Shown here piece by piece: positions 52,901 to 61,793 of a stretch of DNA of 64,000 nucleotides. The translations under genes were made by a program, and so were the position numbers. Origin of the DNA: Pseudoips prasinana. Lineage: Eukaryota > Arthropoda > Insecta > Lepidoptera > Nolidae. Position 1 is the stretch's first letter. Each line of letters begins with the position of its first letter. Below the pieces are notes generated by a model, which saw only the letters and a list, made by a program, of their open reading frames with translations, had not been told where the DNA came from and searched no databases. The stretch is from assembly GCA_951640165.1 (NCBI GenBank), contig OX621250.1, positions 15,773,501 through 15,837,500 on the forward strand, in the 5' to 3' direction.

Positions 52901-55900
52901 ATTAGATAGCCTTTTATATTGGAGGAACTGTCTTTCCTTAAACTTACTTACTTACTTAATACTTCAATAAAAAATTTACACGATTTCAAAAATCTTCACA
53001 TTAAGTAACAGTCTATTAATATTATTATTATAATTTAATTCTATGAAAGAAGAAATATACACCTTTTTAATGAATTTGAAAATAGGTACATATACGAGTA
53101 ATAGGTACTGCCATTATATTTTTATTTATTTGTTCGGGATCACAGGCGGTTGCATACGGTTAATAACTAAGTTATAGTTTATAGGATTTGTTAATGAGTA
53201 ACCCATATCGTTATCCACATCTTAAGATATAACCTAGTACGAATATAACGTATTACGAGTATAACGTAGTAATTCAGTGATATACCCTAATTTTAGATTG
53301 ATAACAATAAACAAAGACTTGTGAACAACGCAACGCTACTTAAGTCAATTTGCATTACCAAAATAAATCTCAATTAAGCGATATTTTATTAATTTCAAAT
53401 TATGATCCATGTTTATCTACTTACGTTCTTCTTATCTTTAACCTCATTTAAAAATATTACTAAACTTATATACCTTTTAACTGTCCTACTATTCCTCATA
53501 ATATATATTTATCTCATTCTCTTGTAGGGCTACTTTTCTAGCTCCGTTTGTGTTATCCTTAAGTGGTTAGAAATTTATGAAAAGGAAAGAAGAATTGGTA
53601 ACGATGGCATTGCTCATTTGGAAAGGGTACACTATGGGAAACTACATTAGAATTGATCTTGGAAGTAGAACTTAGCACCGACAGAAAACCAACAGCGCCT
53701 GATTTATAGCAATAAGTGTCATTTCAAAATGTGTAATATTGTTCAGTTTAGTAAATTTAAGGCGCTGCGCTCAAAACACGCAGTAGGTTCACATATTTAG
53801 GCGCTCACAGGCATTTGCTCCCACTGATCCGTAGTTGGTCGACGAGGTTAGGCAGCTATATAGGCACGCGTTCACTCTATAGATGGGTGACCCCAAAGTG
53901 GTTTAATTTCTGGGCGTCTTTGTCCTTTGGAGGGCATGCTAAACTGGCGGTCCCACCTGTAACCGTTAGACAACAGGCCTAATGAGCGGCTTGGACTTAG
54001 GTCTAGTGTTGTCCAAGCCGCTCAATAGGCCGCTCATTAGGCCTGGTGGCCTAAGAAAAAAGTAACATGAATGATGTGAGTTGATAATTCAACTAACTAC
54101 CATCAGTGAGTAATAAAAAAAGAAAACAGCATCAAAATCGCCAATATCGAGATTTGTCAAAACTGGACCTCACGCATGACCACGAGCCAATGTACCCGTA
54201 TGTTCTTCAAGCACGAATACACGGTGGACGGAGTGAGACTGGTGGTGGACCCACTGGCCAAACTCCACTAATTTCAGAACTGCAGATTCCACTGAGAATA
54301 CCTGATTGACTAACAATAATCTAGTCAAAGGCAAATCACTTATATAAGCTTTTTTGTTTCTAGCTATGGAACTATCGCCATTGAAGTACAACAGTAAGCT
54401 AATGAACAGCATCTGGGGCCTGTACAACCGGTACTCGCCGCACAACGTCAAGAACGTTAACGAGACCCGCGTCAGCGGGGAACAAAAGGCGGAGTTGCAG
54501 CAGTAAGTATGTACTGTAGAATTGACGTCCTCCGCATCGAATTTGAGGTTAAGCCACCGGTCATAGGACACTATCCATCTCAAAAAATCCCAAAACTCTA
54601 CTACTTTAACCTATAAACATATTATTTAATATACGAGTTGAGCACCGTACCCCTAGCAGTAGCGTGATCAAATCGTTTGGTTTGGTTTGACTGCCGTGTT
54701 GGTCATGACCCGCTATCCTCAAACTGAGGCCTGAAGTTACAATTTTTTCATTAATAAAGTAACTACATTGTTAACCTAAGTCTGCTTGTGGCCACAACAT
54801 GACTGTAACGTGTTTGTGGCTCCTATAAAAAAAAGATTGAGTATGGCTGGTCTAGAACAACACGACGGTCAAACCAGTTGTTGTGGCTCAGCGAGTCTAG
54901 CTAGTATATTGAACACACCTTAGTTTTAGATTCATGATAGTCGAGTATATACTTTTATCGTAAAAATAATCAATACGCTTTTGATTCTAACCACGTGCTA
55001 CCGACAACCATATTTTTGTTGTAAAATAGTAAAAACCTGTACTATTTTGTTAATAATAAAATATCAATATATGTACATACATCACATCATCAGCCTGATA
55101 TCGTCCAGTGCCCAATTAAAAAAGGAAACGAGAGTCGTGTTCTACTCCCAACTCAAAAAAAGCAATCACATCGCTGTGTTGAGACACAACATAATACTTC
55201 TCATGGAATTACCTACCAAGTTCAAGGAAAATACAGGTATTACATAAATAATTCAACTAGGTACACGGAAGCAGGCGAGACTCTTTAACAAATATTTCAC
55301 ATCACAGAGGATAATGTTTTATTGCTACAGTGAAAATCACGCCTACCCATCCAATGGATCGTTAGCTCCACAGACGACGGTACTACAACCATTAATATTG
55401 TAAATATCATTGACTAGAACACATTTGTGTACAACCTACTTGTAACCTTCACTTTCGTACCTTGTTCATTATCTTTGAATGTTTGTCAACATTTAAATTT
55501 ACATTAAGAGGAATAGCAATATAAATTTATACATGTATTCCTTTAAAGTTGGCTTTGTTAACTCAGCCATTACTTACTGTCCCACTGCAGGGCAAGGGCG
55601 TCCTTTCACAATGAGAGGTGATAGACCATAGTCCACCGAGCACGACGCTGGCCTAGTACGGGTTGGTAGACTTCACATGCCATTAAAAACGCTTCAGAAA
55701 GAGCTCTCAAGCATTCATCTCAGGATATTTTTCTAAATTTATAATTCTTCTCTTCGCCTTGGGTTTAAACTCGAAACCATTGATTGACTCCGCAGTCCAA
55801 CGGTCTAACCACTACTCCATCTCGCACTAACTATGATGAATTTCAAATCGACTCTTAGTATAAAAAATTGCTAAAAACATCAAACTTTTGCTTTATTAAT

Positions 55901-58399
55901 AGAAGACCACTAAAAACACATATTTTAAAAGACTTTTCTTAACAAAGTTATTTAATAGTTTAAAAAGAAAATCTTTGCGCGTAGGTACATAGATGTTTAC
56001 TTCTAAGTCAAGTTTTTTTTCCATGTTACTCTTATTCTAATTAGAAATAAATGTGTCAAGCAAGCCATATTAAAGTTAAAGTCAAAGATTACAAAATGGT
56101 TGAAGCTACGTGTGTGGGCGAAGGTGGAGAGTTTTCGTGCCATAAATCAGAAGCAGTGTATCTCGCTCTTTACGCGCCAGCTCCCACAGGACATATTATG
56201 TGGTAAATAGGATTGTCCAATGCCGAGTCTGGATACGTTTGCATACGTAGACAACGTCACTAAAACTTAGTGCCAGCGTATAATAGTTGTGTAATTATAA
56301 GTATACTATATTCATTGTACTTATATTCAGTATGGCACATATGTATGTATAACTGCCCTAATAATAATAAATAAAATAAAAATAATTTATTTTCAGACCA
56401 GCAGATCCATAGTGTTAGTAACAATATAACTTACAGGGTATGTTAGTATACATAATAAATTCATACCACATGGGCAAACTCACCGAACCTTAACAACATG
56501 TAGCTCGGTGAACCTACCAACCAGGGCTGAATGTTCAACATTACAAATATTTTTGTTAAGCAATTGCCCAACGGCTTGATTTGATTGATTTAGTAGTAAT
56601 TAAGAATAGAGATAAATTGTATGGGCTACAAAAATTGCTTGATCTCGGAAAACCGCGGGGCGTAGATAATCTGCTATCTGATTAATTGTATTAATTGACT
56701 CTTTTACAACAAAATTAACGTTTCAAAAGTACGTCAGCAGCATAATTAAAACTACAAGCATTGCGATAAAATTTTAGGTCTATGGTCAGCGGTAAAATTT
56801 TATTACGTTAGTGTAATTATGCATATTTTATTACATTAGCATTATTTTAGCAATTATGTCATTAATTTCAAAAAAATCTGTGATGAAACTTATTGCTTGG
56901 TAGGTACTCATCAATATCGGTAAGTAGGGGCCAGCCCCGACTTCGTCTAGGTTGAAAATGAATTTTATTTCCATTTGGAATACCAAATGAAATTTCCGAA
57001 TTTCATTCGGTATTCATAATTTCATAATCTTCTGAAATCAGTATGAGTAGCATCACAGATATTATTTTTTATGCTTGATGGGATTGCTCGTGACCACGAT
57101 CTCACCTGATGGTAAGTGAAGATGTGTTCGAAGGTGGACCGCGCGTACCCATAAGGCGCCTGTTCACTCTAGCCTAGAATAAACCCATGTTGTATGAGTC
57201 TGGAAACACGTCGTTCGAGAGGGTGTTCCAAATAGATTACTTAGGTACCTGCTACAATCAAACCTACATTGTCATAATATTAATTTACCTACAATTAGTA
57301 AGTTTAGATTTCAATGGAGTCTAGTTTGGACGTAACAGTACGTTACTTATATTGTTTCGAAGTTATTTTTTACTAGATGTGCCCCGCGGTTTTACCCGCG
57401 TTAAACTTTATAAATTATCACAGCTCCTCCCCCGTAGGTGATAGCGTCATAATATGTAGCCTATATGTATAATAATATGTGACCTCTTAGTAATATTCAC
57501 GCAAAATTTCAAGAAAATCCATGCAGTACTTTTTGAGTTTAGCCAGGACATACATACAGACAAACAGACAAAAATTCTAAAAACTTTATTTTTGGCTTCG
57601 ATATCGATTGTAGATCAAGCCCCAAGTATGCTTTTTAAAAAAATATTCAATGTACAGTTTTGACTTTCCTACGATTTTATTATATGTATAGATAGTATCG
57701 TGGCAAGCCGTGTGACTCAGTTCGTCTTTTGACTGCGATTCAGTCTTACTACAAAGCTTCTCTAATAAGTGAACGGTACATAACCGTCGTGTTAGAAAGA
57801 TCGCATGTGACCTTAAACTCACAGTCACTGTTATGCCGGTCTAACGGCCCGCGTCGCGCCGCCGCGCCGGTTAACCTTTGTTTCACTGCACTTGAAACTA
57901 TAATGCAGTTTCGCACTATGTATATTAAAACTGGTTAGTTTAATTCAACGCTGGGAGGATTTAAATAGAAGTAACTTCTCTGTGGGCTTAAAAATCTTAA
58001 TCCAATAAAAGTGGACGGGGCACATAGCTCATAGAACCGATGGCCGCTGGGGCAGAAAGTTTCTCGAGTGGCGACCACGCACCGGTAGACGCAGCGTGGG
58101 CAGACCCCCTACAAGGTGGACCGACGATCTTGTAAGGGTCGCGGGAAGCCGCTGAATGCGGGCAGCGCAAGACCGTCCATTGTGGAGATCCTTGGGGGAG
58201 GCATTTGTCCAGCAATGGACGTCTTTCGGCTGATATGATGATGATGTACTTCTTAATCGAAACTTGATAGTAATTCGATTTTTATTTGTATTCCAGATCT
58301 GCTGCAAACTCCACGAACAAGAATGAACCGATGATCTCGCTGCCATCACCTAAACTTGACAACGTTTGGGCCACGATCAACGTCTCTCAGTCACACTAG
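40860..58399 (+). CDS. Unrecognised four-exon gene, about 168 residues
   Basis: Exons 40841-40989, 44782-44916, 54364-54502 and 58297-58399 join in one frame: phase 1 at the first two junctions and phase 2 at the third, all with strong GT and AG signals. From the ATG at 40860 the product is 168 residues: MVLLATKILGYPYSVCRGPI..., AGRIRDTQRDMKVSNTSKGA, FTKYFNTTS, NSIWGLYNRYSPHNVKNVNE and a C terminus DNVWATINVSQSH. It has six N-x-S/T sequons (NLT, NTS, NTT, NET, NST, NVS), no clear membrane segment and no fold I recognise. The first exon is open upstream of the ATG and has its own acceptor, so it may be internal and the real start may lie further upstream. It sits 2.6 kb downstream of SdhA on the same strand, most likely an independent gene. 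Existence is well supported by phase agreement; function is unknown. Confidence 0.72.
41160..41730. other. Intron sequence without recognised features
   Basis: First intron of the unrecognised gene; an (AC)n microsatellite follows at 41731-41749. Confidence 0.5.
41774..41910 (+). repeat. tRNA-derived SINE (family A), 3' truncated
   Basis: 'catgcggtgcagtggtaaag' (A box) and B box 'gggttcgatccc', then 'tgcacaagacaacc'. Confidence 0.65.
42151..42291. mobile_element. MITE family M, copy 1
   Basis: 'cagacgccagcacatcaag' at one end and 'ctggatgtgctggcgtttgt' at the other; internally 'accccaatctgacaaatttc' pairs with 'gaaatttgacagattggggt'. 141 bp; the same element as at 43679 and 61084. Confidence 0.85.
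43485..43650. mobile_element. Foldback MITE
   Basis: 'gcctaattcacctatcatcg' pairs with 'cgatgatcggtgacttaggc', and 'ttgatcggcttc' with 'gaagccgat' and 'gccgatcacg' nearer the centre. No code. Confidence 0.6.
43679..43823. mobile_element. MITE family M, copy 2
   Basis: 'acagacgccagcacatcaag' to 'gtgtgctggcgtctgtac', with the same paired interior as copy 1; 145 bp. Confidence 0.85.
44325..44440 (+). repeat. tRNA-derived SINE (family B-like), 5' part
   Basis: 'gcgccgtgattcaattggta' (A box) and a degraded B box, then 'ggcaaatatttttgttcatg', corresponding to 'acagatatttgtgtgcatga' in other copies. Confidence 0.5.
44782..44916 (+). CDS. Unrecognised gene, second exon
   Basis: The acceptor is CCTATTCCAG and the donor is ACAT/gtaagt. 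With one base from the previous exon it reads (A)CQLKSMASIPPSAFSAGRI, RDTQRDMKVSNTSKGAGFTK and YFNTT(S). The codon use (GC-rich third positions such as GCC, CGC, GTC) resembles SdhA exons, not repeats. An alternative acceptor eight bases downstream breaks the frame. Confidence 0.75.
44936..45170 (-). repeat. tRNA-derived SINE (family B), full length
   Basis: Inverted: tail 'atcctgggacattgttcaca', then 'gtactatggaaatcagataa', B box inverse 'cgaacccacgacctgcgg' and A box inverse 'ctaccaaccacgccaattgg'. It starts 20 bases after a donor of the unrecognised gene. Confidence 0.8.
45635..45693. repeat. Hairpin
   Basis: 'caacctgacaaaaaat' pairs with 'attttttgtcaggttc', with a 25-base loop. Confidence 0.6.
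45700..47090. other. Intron sequence without recognised features
   Basis: AT-rich. No repeat or convincing code. Confidence 0.5.
47155..47285 (+). repeat. Minisatellite, about three units
   Basis: 'taccataacagaataaaatc', 'taccataacaaaacataatc' and 'accctaataaaacataatct' repeat about every 50 bases, each followed by 'ttctt.taaacat' or a variant. Confidence 0.7.
47400..47708 (+). repeat. Tandem duplicate of a 150 bp terminal block
   Basis: 'aattgtattcagtaactaga', 'gttaccatactaaaactaat' and 'tagtttaatttaaatataac' are followed by a second series, 'aactgtattcagtaacatga', 'gtaaccatactacatctaat' and 'ggtttaatttaaataaaact'. Confidence 0.7.
47894..50162 (+). mobile_element. 2.3 kb dispersed element (GGTGCCCGCGACTTCG type)
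   Basis: Opens 'actagctggtgcccgcgact' and 'tcgttcgcg' and closes 'gtcagtcagtcaggacttct' with 'ttttatttatatagata'; both ends are typical of a widespread lepidopteran repeat class. The right half is a tandem array. No long open frame was found. It interrupts the older DDE transposon. Confidence 0.65.
48880..50060 (+). repeat. Tandem array of about nine degenerate units
   Basis: Each unit of roughly 110-165 bp holds 'catacaaacttacatcccct', 'attt...ccttaggggtgga', 'atttccaaaaatcctgaaa' and 'caaatactaattttcatgcg', followed by 'tttaactt.aaaa'. Units begin near 48890, 49030, 49185, 49290, 49420, 49575, 49705, 49850 and 49975. Confidence 0.75.
50925..51050 (-). repeat. RTE-like LINE tail inserted in the transposase
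   Basis: 'catcatcatcatcatcatat' then 'cagccgaaagacgtccactg', 'aaaggcctcccccaaagatc' and 'tccacaattgccggtcttgc': the inverse of 58150-58250. The ATG-rich end marks the 3' terminus. Confidence 0.8.
51175..51378 (+). mobile_element. Dispersed repeat inserted in the transposase
   Basis: 'actagcagtgcctgcggact' and 'tcgttcgg' at one end and 'ctctttacaatattagtata' at the other are the usual ends of a small lepidopteran retroelement derivative. Transposase code resumes after it. Confidence 0.6.
52140..52790 (-). pseudogene. Possible transposase-related remnant
   Basis: Minus-strand open frame 52782-52519 (ADCKYERVPQYCVSQGATLA...FHQPK) ends at a donor-like CAAA/gtaagt; 52371 has an acceptor-like tttag before MPIKRLRKTKRAQAQTSQYE. 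Joined, they would look like a spliced basic C terminus, but I recognise no family with confidence. The phrase 'tacggttgtgac' repeats several times here. Confidence 0.25.
52800..53780. other. Intron sequence without recognised features
   Basis: AT-rich, no repeat or code recognised. Confidence 0.5.
53800..53970 (+). repeat. 5S rRNA-derived SINE-like repeat
   Basis: 'gaggttaggcagctatatag' and 'gcacgcgttcactctataga' with 'tgggtgacc' line up with 36150-36190. Downstream 'tttggagggcatgctaaact' and 'ggcggtcccacctgtaacc' also match that copy. Confidence 0.65.
53974..54045. repeat. Hairpin beside the 5S-like SINE
   Basis: 'caggcctaatgagcggcttg' pairs with 'cgctcattaggcctg' and with 'caagccgctc' in a double-headed inverted repeat; it probably arose within the SINE tail. 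Confidence 0.65.
54364..54502 (+). CDS. Unrecognised gene, third exon
   Basis: The acceptor is TTTTGTTTCTAG and the donor is CAGCA/gtaagt, phase 2. It reads (S)MELSPLKYNSKLMNSIWGL, YNRYSPHNVKNVNETRVSGE and QKAELQ(Q). The intron before it is 9.4 kb and contains the composite transposon region. Confidence 0.78.
54600..55550. other. Intron sequence without recognised features
   Basis: An 88-codon open frame at 54981 has no motif. 'catcatcagcctgatatcgt' at 55083 may be a LINE tail fragment. Confidence 0.45.
55560..55830 (-). repeat. Probable SINE-like dispersed repeat
   Basis: Inverted features: 'cccactgcagggcaagggcg', 'catagtccaccgagcacgac' and, at the end, the inverse tRNA-like 'cagtccaacggtctaaccac' followed by 'tactccatctcgcac'. 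Single copy in this window. Confidence 0.5.
55840..57080. other. Intron sequence without recognised features
   Basis: AT-rich, no repeat or code recognised. Confidence 0.5.
57085..57240 (+). repeat. Dispersed repeat (single copy here)
   Basis: 'gatctcacctgatggtaagt' and 'ctagaataaacccatgttgt' with 'cgttcgagagggtgttcc' are phrases common in lepidopteran LINE tails; by general knowledge only. Confidence 0.4.
57371..57694 (+). repeat. Dispersed repeat R1
   Basis: 'tactagatgtgccccgcggt' to 'ttattatatgtatagat'. Confidence 0.85.
58009..58250 (+). pseudogene. RTE-like LINE, C-terminal remnant and tail
   Basis: The plus strand encodes KWTGHIAHRTDGRWGRKFLE and WRPRTGRRSVGRPPTRWTDD then LVRVAGSR, a stop in place of Trp, and MRAAQDRPLWRSLGEAF...QQWTSFG, with a terminal (atg)n. 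These are the familiar last residues of a lepidopteran RTE-type reverse transcriptase. It ends 45 bases before the last exon of the unrecognised gene. Confidence 0.85.
58297..58399 (+). CDS. Unrecognised gene, terminal exon
   Basis: The acceptor is TTTGTATTCCAG. The reading frame continues (Q)SAANSTNKNEPMISLPSPK and LDNVWATINVSQSH, then TAG at 58397-58399. An RTE-like LINE tail ends about 45 bases upstream of the acceptor. Confidence 0.75.
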
Positions 58400-58459
58400 A
58401 TCGTAACCAAGGCTGAAAAACAGTTCCATTCTTAACAAAATGTTTCTATTTTAACAAAA

Positions 58460-58465
58460 AATAAA
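58460..58465 (+). promoter_or_regulatory. Poly(A) signal of the unrecognised gene
   Basis: AATAAA lies 61 bases after the TAG stop in an AT-rich stretch, a normal place for a short insect 3' UTR. Confidence 0.6.
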
Positions 58466-58659
58466 ATAAGTAGGTCCTAGGATTCCTTTAACAGAAATAC
58501 AGAACTTATATTCATAATCACTGTTTTATTATTCTCCATTATAATATTAATTGAAAATCCAGCTCATACGATTCTTGCTTGTAACAAAGAACATCAGAAA
58601 GAGAATGTTGACTTACTTGGGTGACTACGAAGATAGATAGTTGTTTTTAATATAAAAGG

Positions 58660-58765
58660 GCGACAAACGAACTAGTGGGTGACCTGATCGTAAGTGATCA
58701 CCGCCGCTCATGGACACTCGCAACACCAAGAAGTCGCGGGTGCGTTGCCGGCCTCGAAAAGAGTC
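58660..58765 (-). repeat. LINE 3' tail fragment
   Basis: 'gacaaacgaactagtgggtg' to 'ggtgcgttgccggcctcg' is the inverse of the LINE end at 28100-28200. Confidence 0.65.
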
Positions 58766-59362
58766 CGGCAAACAATTGTTGCTCCTCACCACAACATTAA
58801 ATTATTAATGTTATCATTAAGGAATATCTTCTGTAAGGTAGAGATACTTTCCCAGTCGGGCTGCTCTTTGAGCGAATGAACGCTGTGCCCTACCTCTACT
58901 TAAAAGTGGAGGAAATGTCAGAGAAATGGTTAGAGAAAAATCTCCCCTTTTATCCGCTACACCAATAGGAAGTCATATTATTCGTTTATATTGTCTTGCC
59001 CAAAGCATAGTCGATATATAGACTGTAAGTGTTGTGACGATCTTCATGGTCGTGGACCTTCGTTAGTCTAATAAGAAAACATTTAAAAATAAAAAAATAG
59101 TTTGATAATATTCAAACGTGGAAAACTGATTGGAATTACCTGTCATGTGTCTAAGTGAATAGCTTTGACGACGATGTTACACGTTTCATAGCTACTAGGA
59201 TTCTGTATATATAATATAATTAATTACATGAAACCAGATAAAAGTGTTTTATTCCTGTATATCGATAATATCCCGAAGGCATCTGGACCAGCAGATCGAC
59301 ATAGTATGTACCTACCTATTTCTATAAACGGCAACGATTGGATTACTATATATATAATAATA

Positions 59363-59580
59363 ATATCCTGGGACATTATTCACACACAGTCATCTGATCT
59401 CAAACTAAGCAGAACTTGTACTATGGAAACCAGAGTTATCTGGTATATCAGTTATGATATACTACTTTTCAGGACAGACAGACATGTTCATGCACACAAA
59501 TATCTGGCCTGGGTGGGAATCGAACCCCATAACATGCGGCGTGAAAGGCAAGCATTTACCACTGCGCCAACGGGCCCGCC
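59363..59580 (-). repeat. tRNA-derived SINE (family B), full length
   Basis: Inverted: 'atcctgggacattattcaca', 'gtactatggaaaccagagtt', 'catgttcatgcacacaaata' and the tRNA-like end with inverse B box 'gggaatcgaacccc' and 'gcatttaccactgcgccaac'. Confidence 0.8.
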
Positions 59581-59924
59581 AAGTATAAGTAGTTTACATA
59601 GGTAAGCTATGGGCTTTTAATTTGTGTACACGAAACAAAAAGTTGAGACGTTGAGAGATTACAAGGCCATTTCTCAAATTTTTAGACAACCCAAACGGCA
59701 AACAGTCGCACCGCTGTACGTGTATATATGTGAGTACCTCCCCAGTCTAGAAATTCTATATACTCACTTTATTAAATATAGATCATAATTCATACTCCCC
59801 GAAGCGAATGCAACAGCGGCTTTTTTTAACATGACGTTTAGGCGATTGGCACACAGCCCCGCATGATGCAGCGTAGTGCGTGAGTGCGTGCTCTAACGTT
59901 GCTTGTATGTAAGTATCTCCGTTT

Positions 59925-59996
59925 GTACAGTCCAACACACTGAACTTGCATCCAAGTGCGTTCATACAGTTACATGTTCTGTGTGTTGGACTGTAC
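59925..59996. mobile_element. Hairpin MITE
   Basis: 'gtacagtccaacacac.gaac' pairs with 'gt.ctgtgtgttggactgtac' around a loop of about 35 bases. Confidence 0.65.
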
Positions 59997-60099
59997 GTTT
60001 GCTGTGCTGTGAATTATTTATTCTCTAAAACATTTGAGCTATTTGTATACGACGAAGTCTATTCGACATTGTAGTGTACTTTTGGGATTGAACAACATG

Positions 60100-61460
60100 G
60101 TTTTCTCAGAAGACGATCAACGACATCGAATTTAGTACTGTCTAAAGACTTTATTTCAGATGGAATGGAACAACGTGCTCAGGTTGATACAGCGTTTACT
60201 GATTACAGTAAAGGTTTTGATCGAATAGATCACAAGGTACTGTTAAAGAAACTGCTAGCATACGGCGATCTATACCGATGGTTTCAATCGTATGTCCATA
60301 ATCGCACTCAAGCTGTTGTACTTCTTGGCTGTACATAAACTTGGTATTCTGTCCTTTCCGGAGTTCACAAGTTCTATATTGGGTCCTTTATTGTTTACAT
60401 TATTTATAGCTGACATTAAGTAAAATTTCCAGAATTCCTACATTGTGTTATATGCCGACGATATGAAGGTTTATAAGTTGGTCCGAGATATGTCCGATGC
60501 TCTGCTATTGCAAGCCGATCTCAATAGATTTGAAGCCTATTGTCGTCACAATATCGATTATCGATTAAATGTTTCTAAGTGCTATCATATAACCTTCACA
60601 AGAAATAAAAGGATTATTGATACTTCCTACACCTTACATAATCAAACCATCACAAAGGTTTCTTCTGTTAAGGATGTAGGAATTACACAAGACAGTAAGC
60701 TTCTGTTCGACCAACATATTAATAAAATAGTAAATAAGGCATCTAACGCTCTAGGTTTCATAATTAGAAATACAGCCTGTTTCCAATCCCTAAAACCTAT
60801 TAAAATATTATATTGTTCCTTCGTACGCAGCCAAGACCTGTACCAGAGTATGCGTCACAAGTCTGGAACCCACAGTATGAAGTATATAGACTTTAAGGCG
60901 AAAACATATTCGATGGACTATTATGATCGTTGTAGGAGATACCTTTTTTTACCTTTAAACTATAGACGTAAACGACATCTCTTTAATGAACATTGCAAAT
61001 TAATAATAGACAGTCCTGAACTCTTATCAAAATTAACCTTACGCACAAACTTACTCACTTTTAGACAGGGGCCTATATTGAATGTACAGACGACAGCACA
61101 TCCAGCTGCCCCAATCTGTCAAATTTCTTTTGTAGATTTTCAACTTTATGAAAAGAGCATAAAGTTCACTTTCAATTGGGGAAATTTGACAGATTGGAGT
61201 AGCTTGATTTGCTGGCGTCTGTACCTTTTCATACCACAAACTACAGATGTAATGCATTCGTGAGACGAAGTGTGCTAACTTTCAATAAACTCTGGCATGT
61301 TCATAATATTGATATGTTCTGCAGTAGCGCAACCTCAGTAAGAAAACAATTAAACAAAGCATTTTTTGTAGATATAGGTGATTAGTTGTTCTCAATCAGT
61401 GATTAGGTTAGGTTACACATGAGTTTTGTTTGAGTACTACTTTAATTAATCAATCTCTCC
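60100..61460 (+). pseudogene. Decayed non-LTR retrotransposon reverse transcriptase (jockey/CR1-like)
   Basis: Motifs in order with several frameshifts and stops: DTAFTDYSKGFDRIDHKVLL (60200, RT motif with the first Asp), GSILGPLLFTLFIAD (60385), LYADDMKVYKL (60448, the catalytic YADD box), then LNVSKCYHITFTRN, GFIIRNTACFQSLKPIKILY and, after a frameshift, the C-terminal LPLNYRRKRHLFNEHCKLII and SPELLSKLTLRTNLL. The end (61230-61380) continues FVRRSVLTFNKLW. A 272-codon open frame (60445-61263) covers part of it but includes a MITE. No endonuclease domain was found. Confidence 0.85.
61084..61224. mobile_element. MITE family M, copy 3, inside the LINE
   Basis: 'gtacagacgacagcacatcc' to 'tttgctggcgtctgtac', 141 bp. 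LINE code runs up to it (RQGPILN) and resumes after it, so it inserted into an already resident LINE. The insertion keeps the frame open, which makes the reading frame look longer than the true LINE code. Confidence 0.85.
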
Positions 61461-61793
61461 ATCTTTATGTGAAAGCTTGTTGTTACTTGTTAGCAATTTT
61501 TGTTAAAATATATTTCTTCTTATGTTTTGTCATTAGTCTGTAAGCTTTCCTTAAAAAAAACACTCTTGGTAATGTCAAGCCTGGGAAAATTTTGCACTCA
61601 GTCATGGAACATATCTAGTCATTTCCATATAAGATTTCCCATTATGCTTCTCAAGAGTGTCGGTATGTGGATGCTTCCCTTGATGTGAAAAAAATAAGCT
61701 TGCTTCATAAATTATATGATTTACTTACAAACATCTAACTCATTTTATTGTATGATCAATTATCTTATTTCATAGTCTGTGGTTCTATTTTAT

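Noticed and set aside
54170..54583. 137-codon minus-strand open frame
   Set aside because: It is antisense to the third exon of the unrecognised gene, which is better supported by splice signals.
59228..59605. 125-codon open frame
   Set aside because: Most of it is an inverted family B SINE.
60445..61263. 272-codon open frame as a host gene
   Set aside because: It contains the YADD reverse-transcriptase box and a MITE; it is a piece of a dead LINE.
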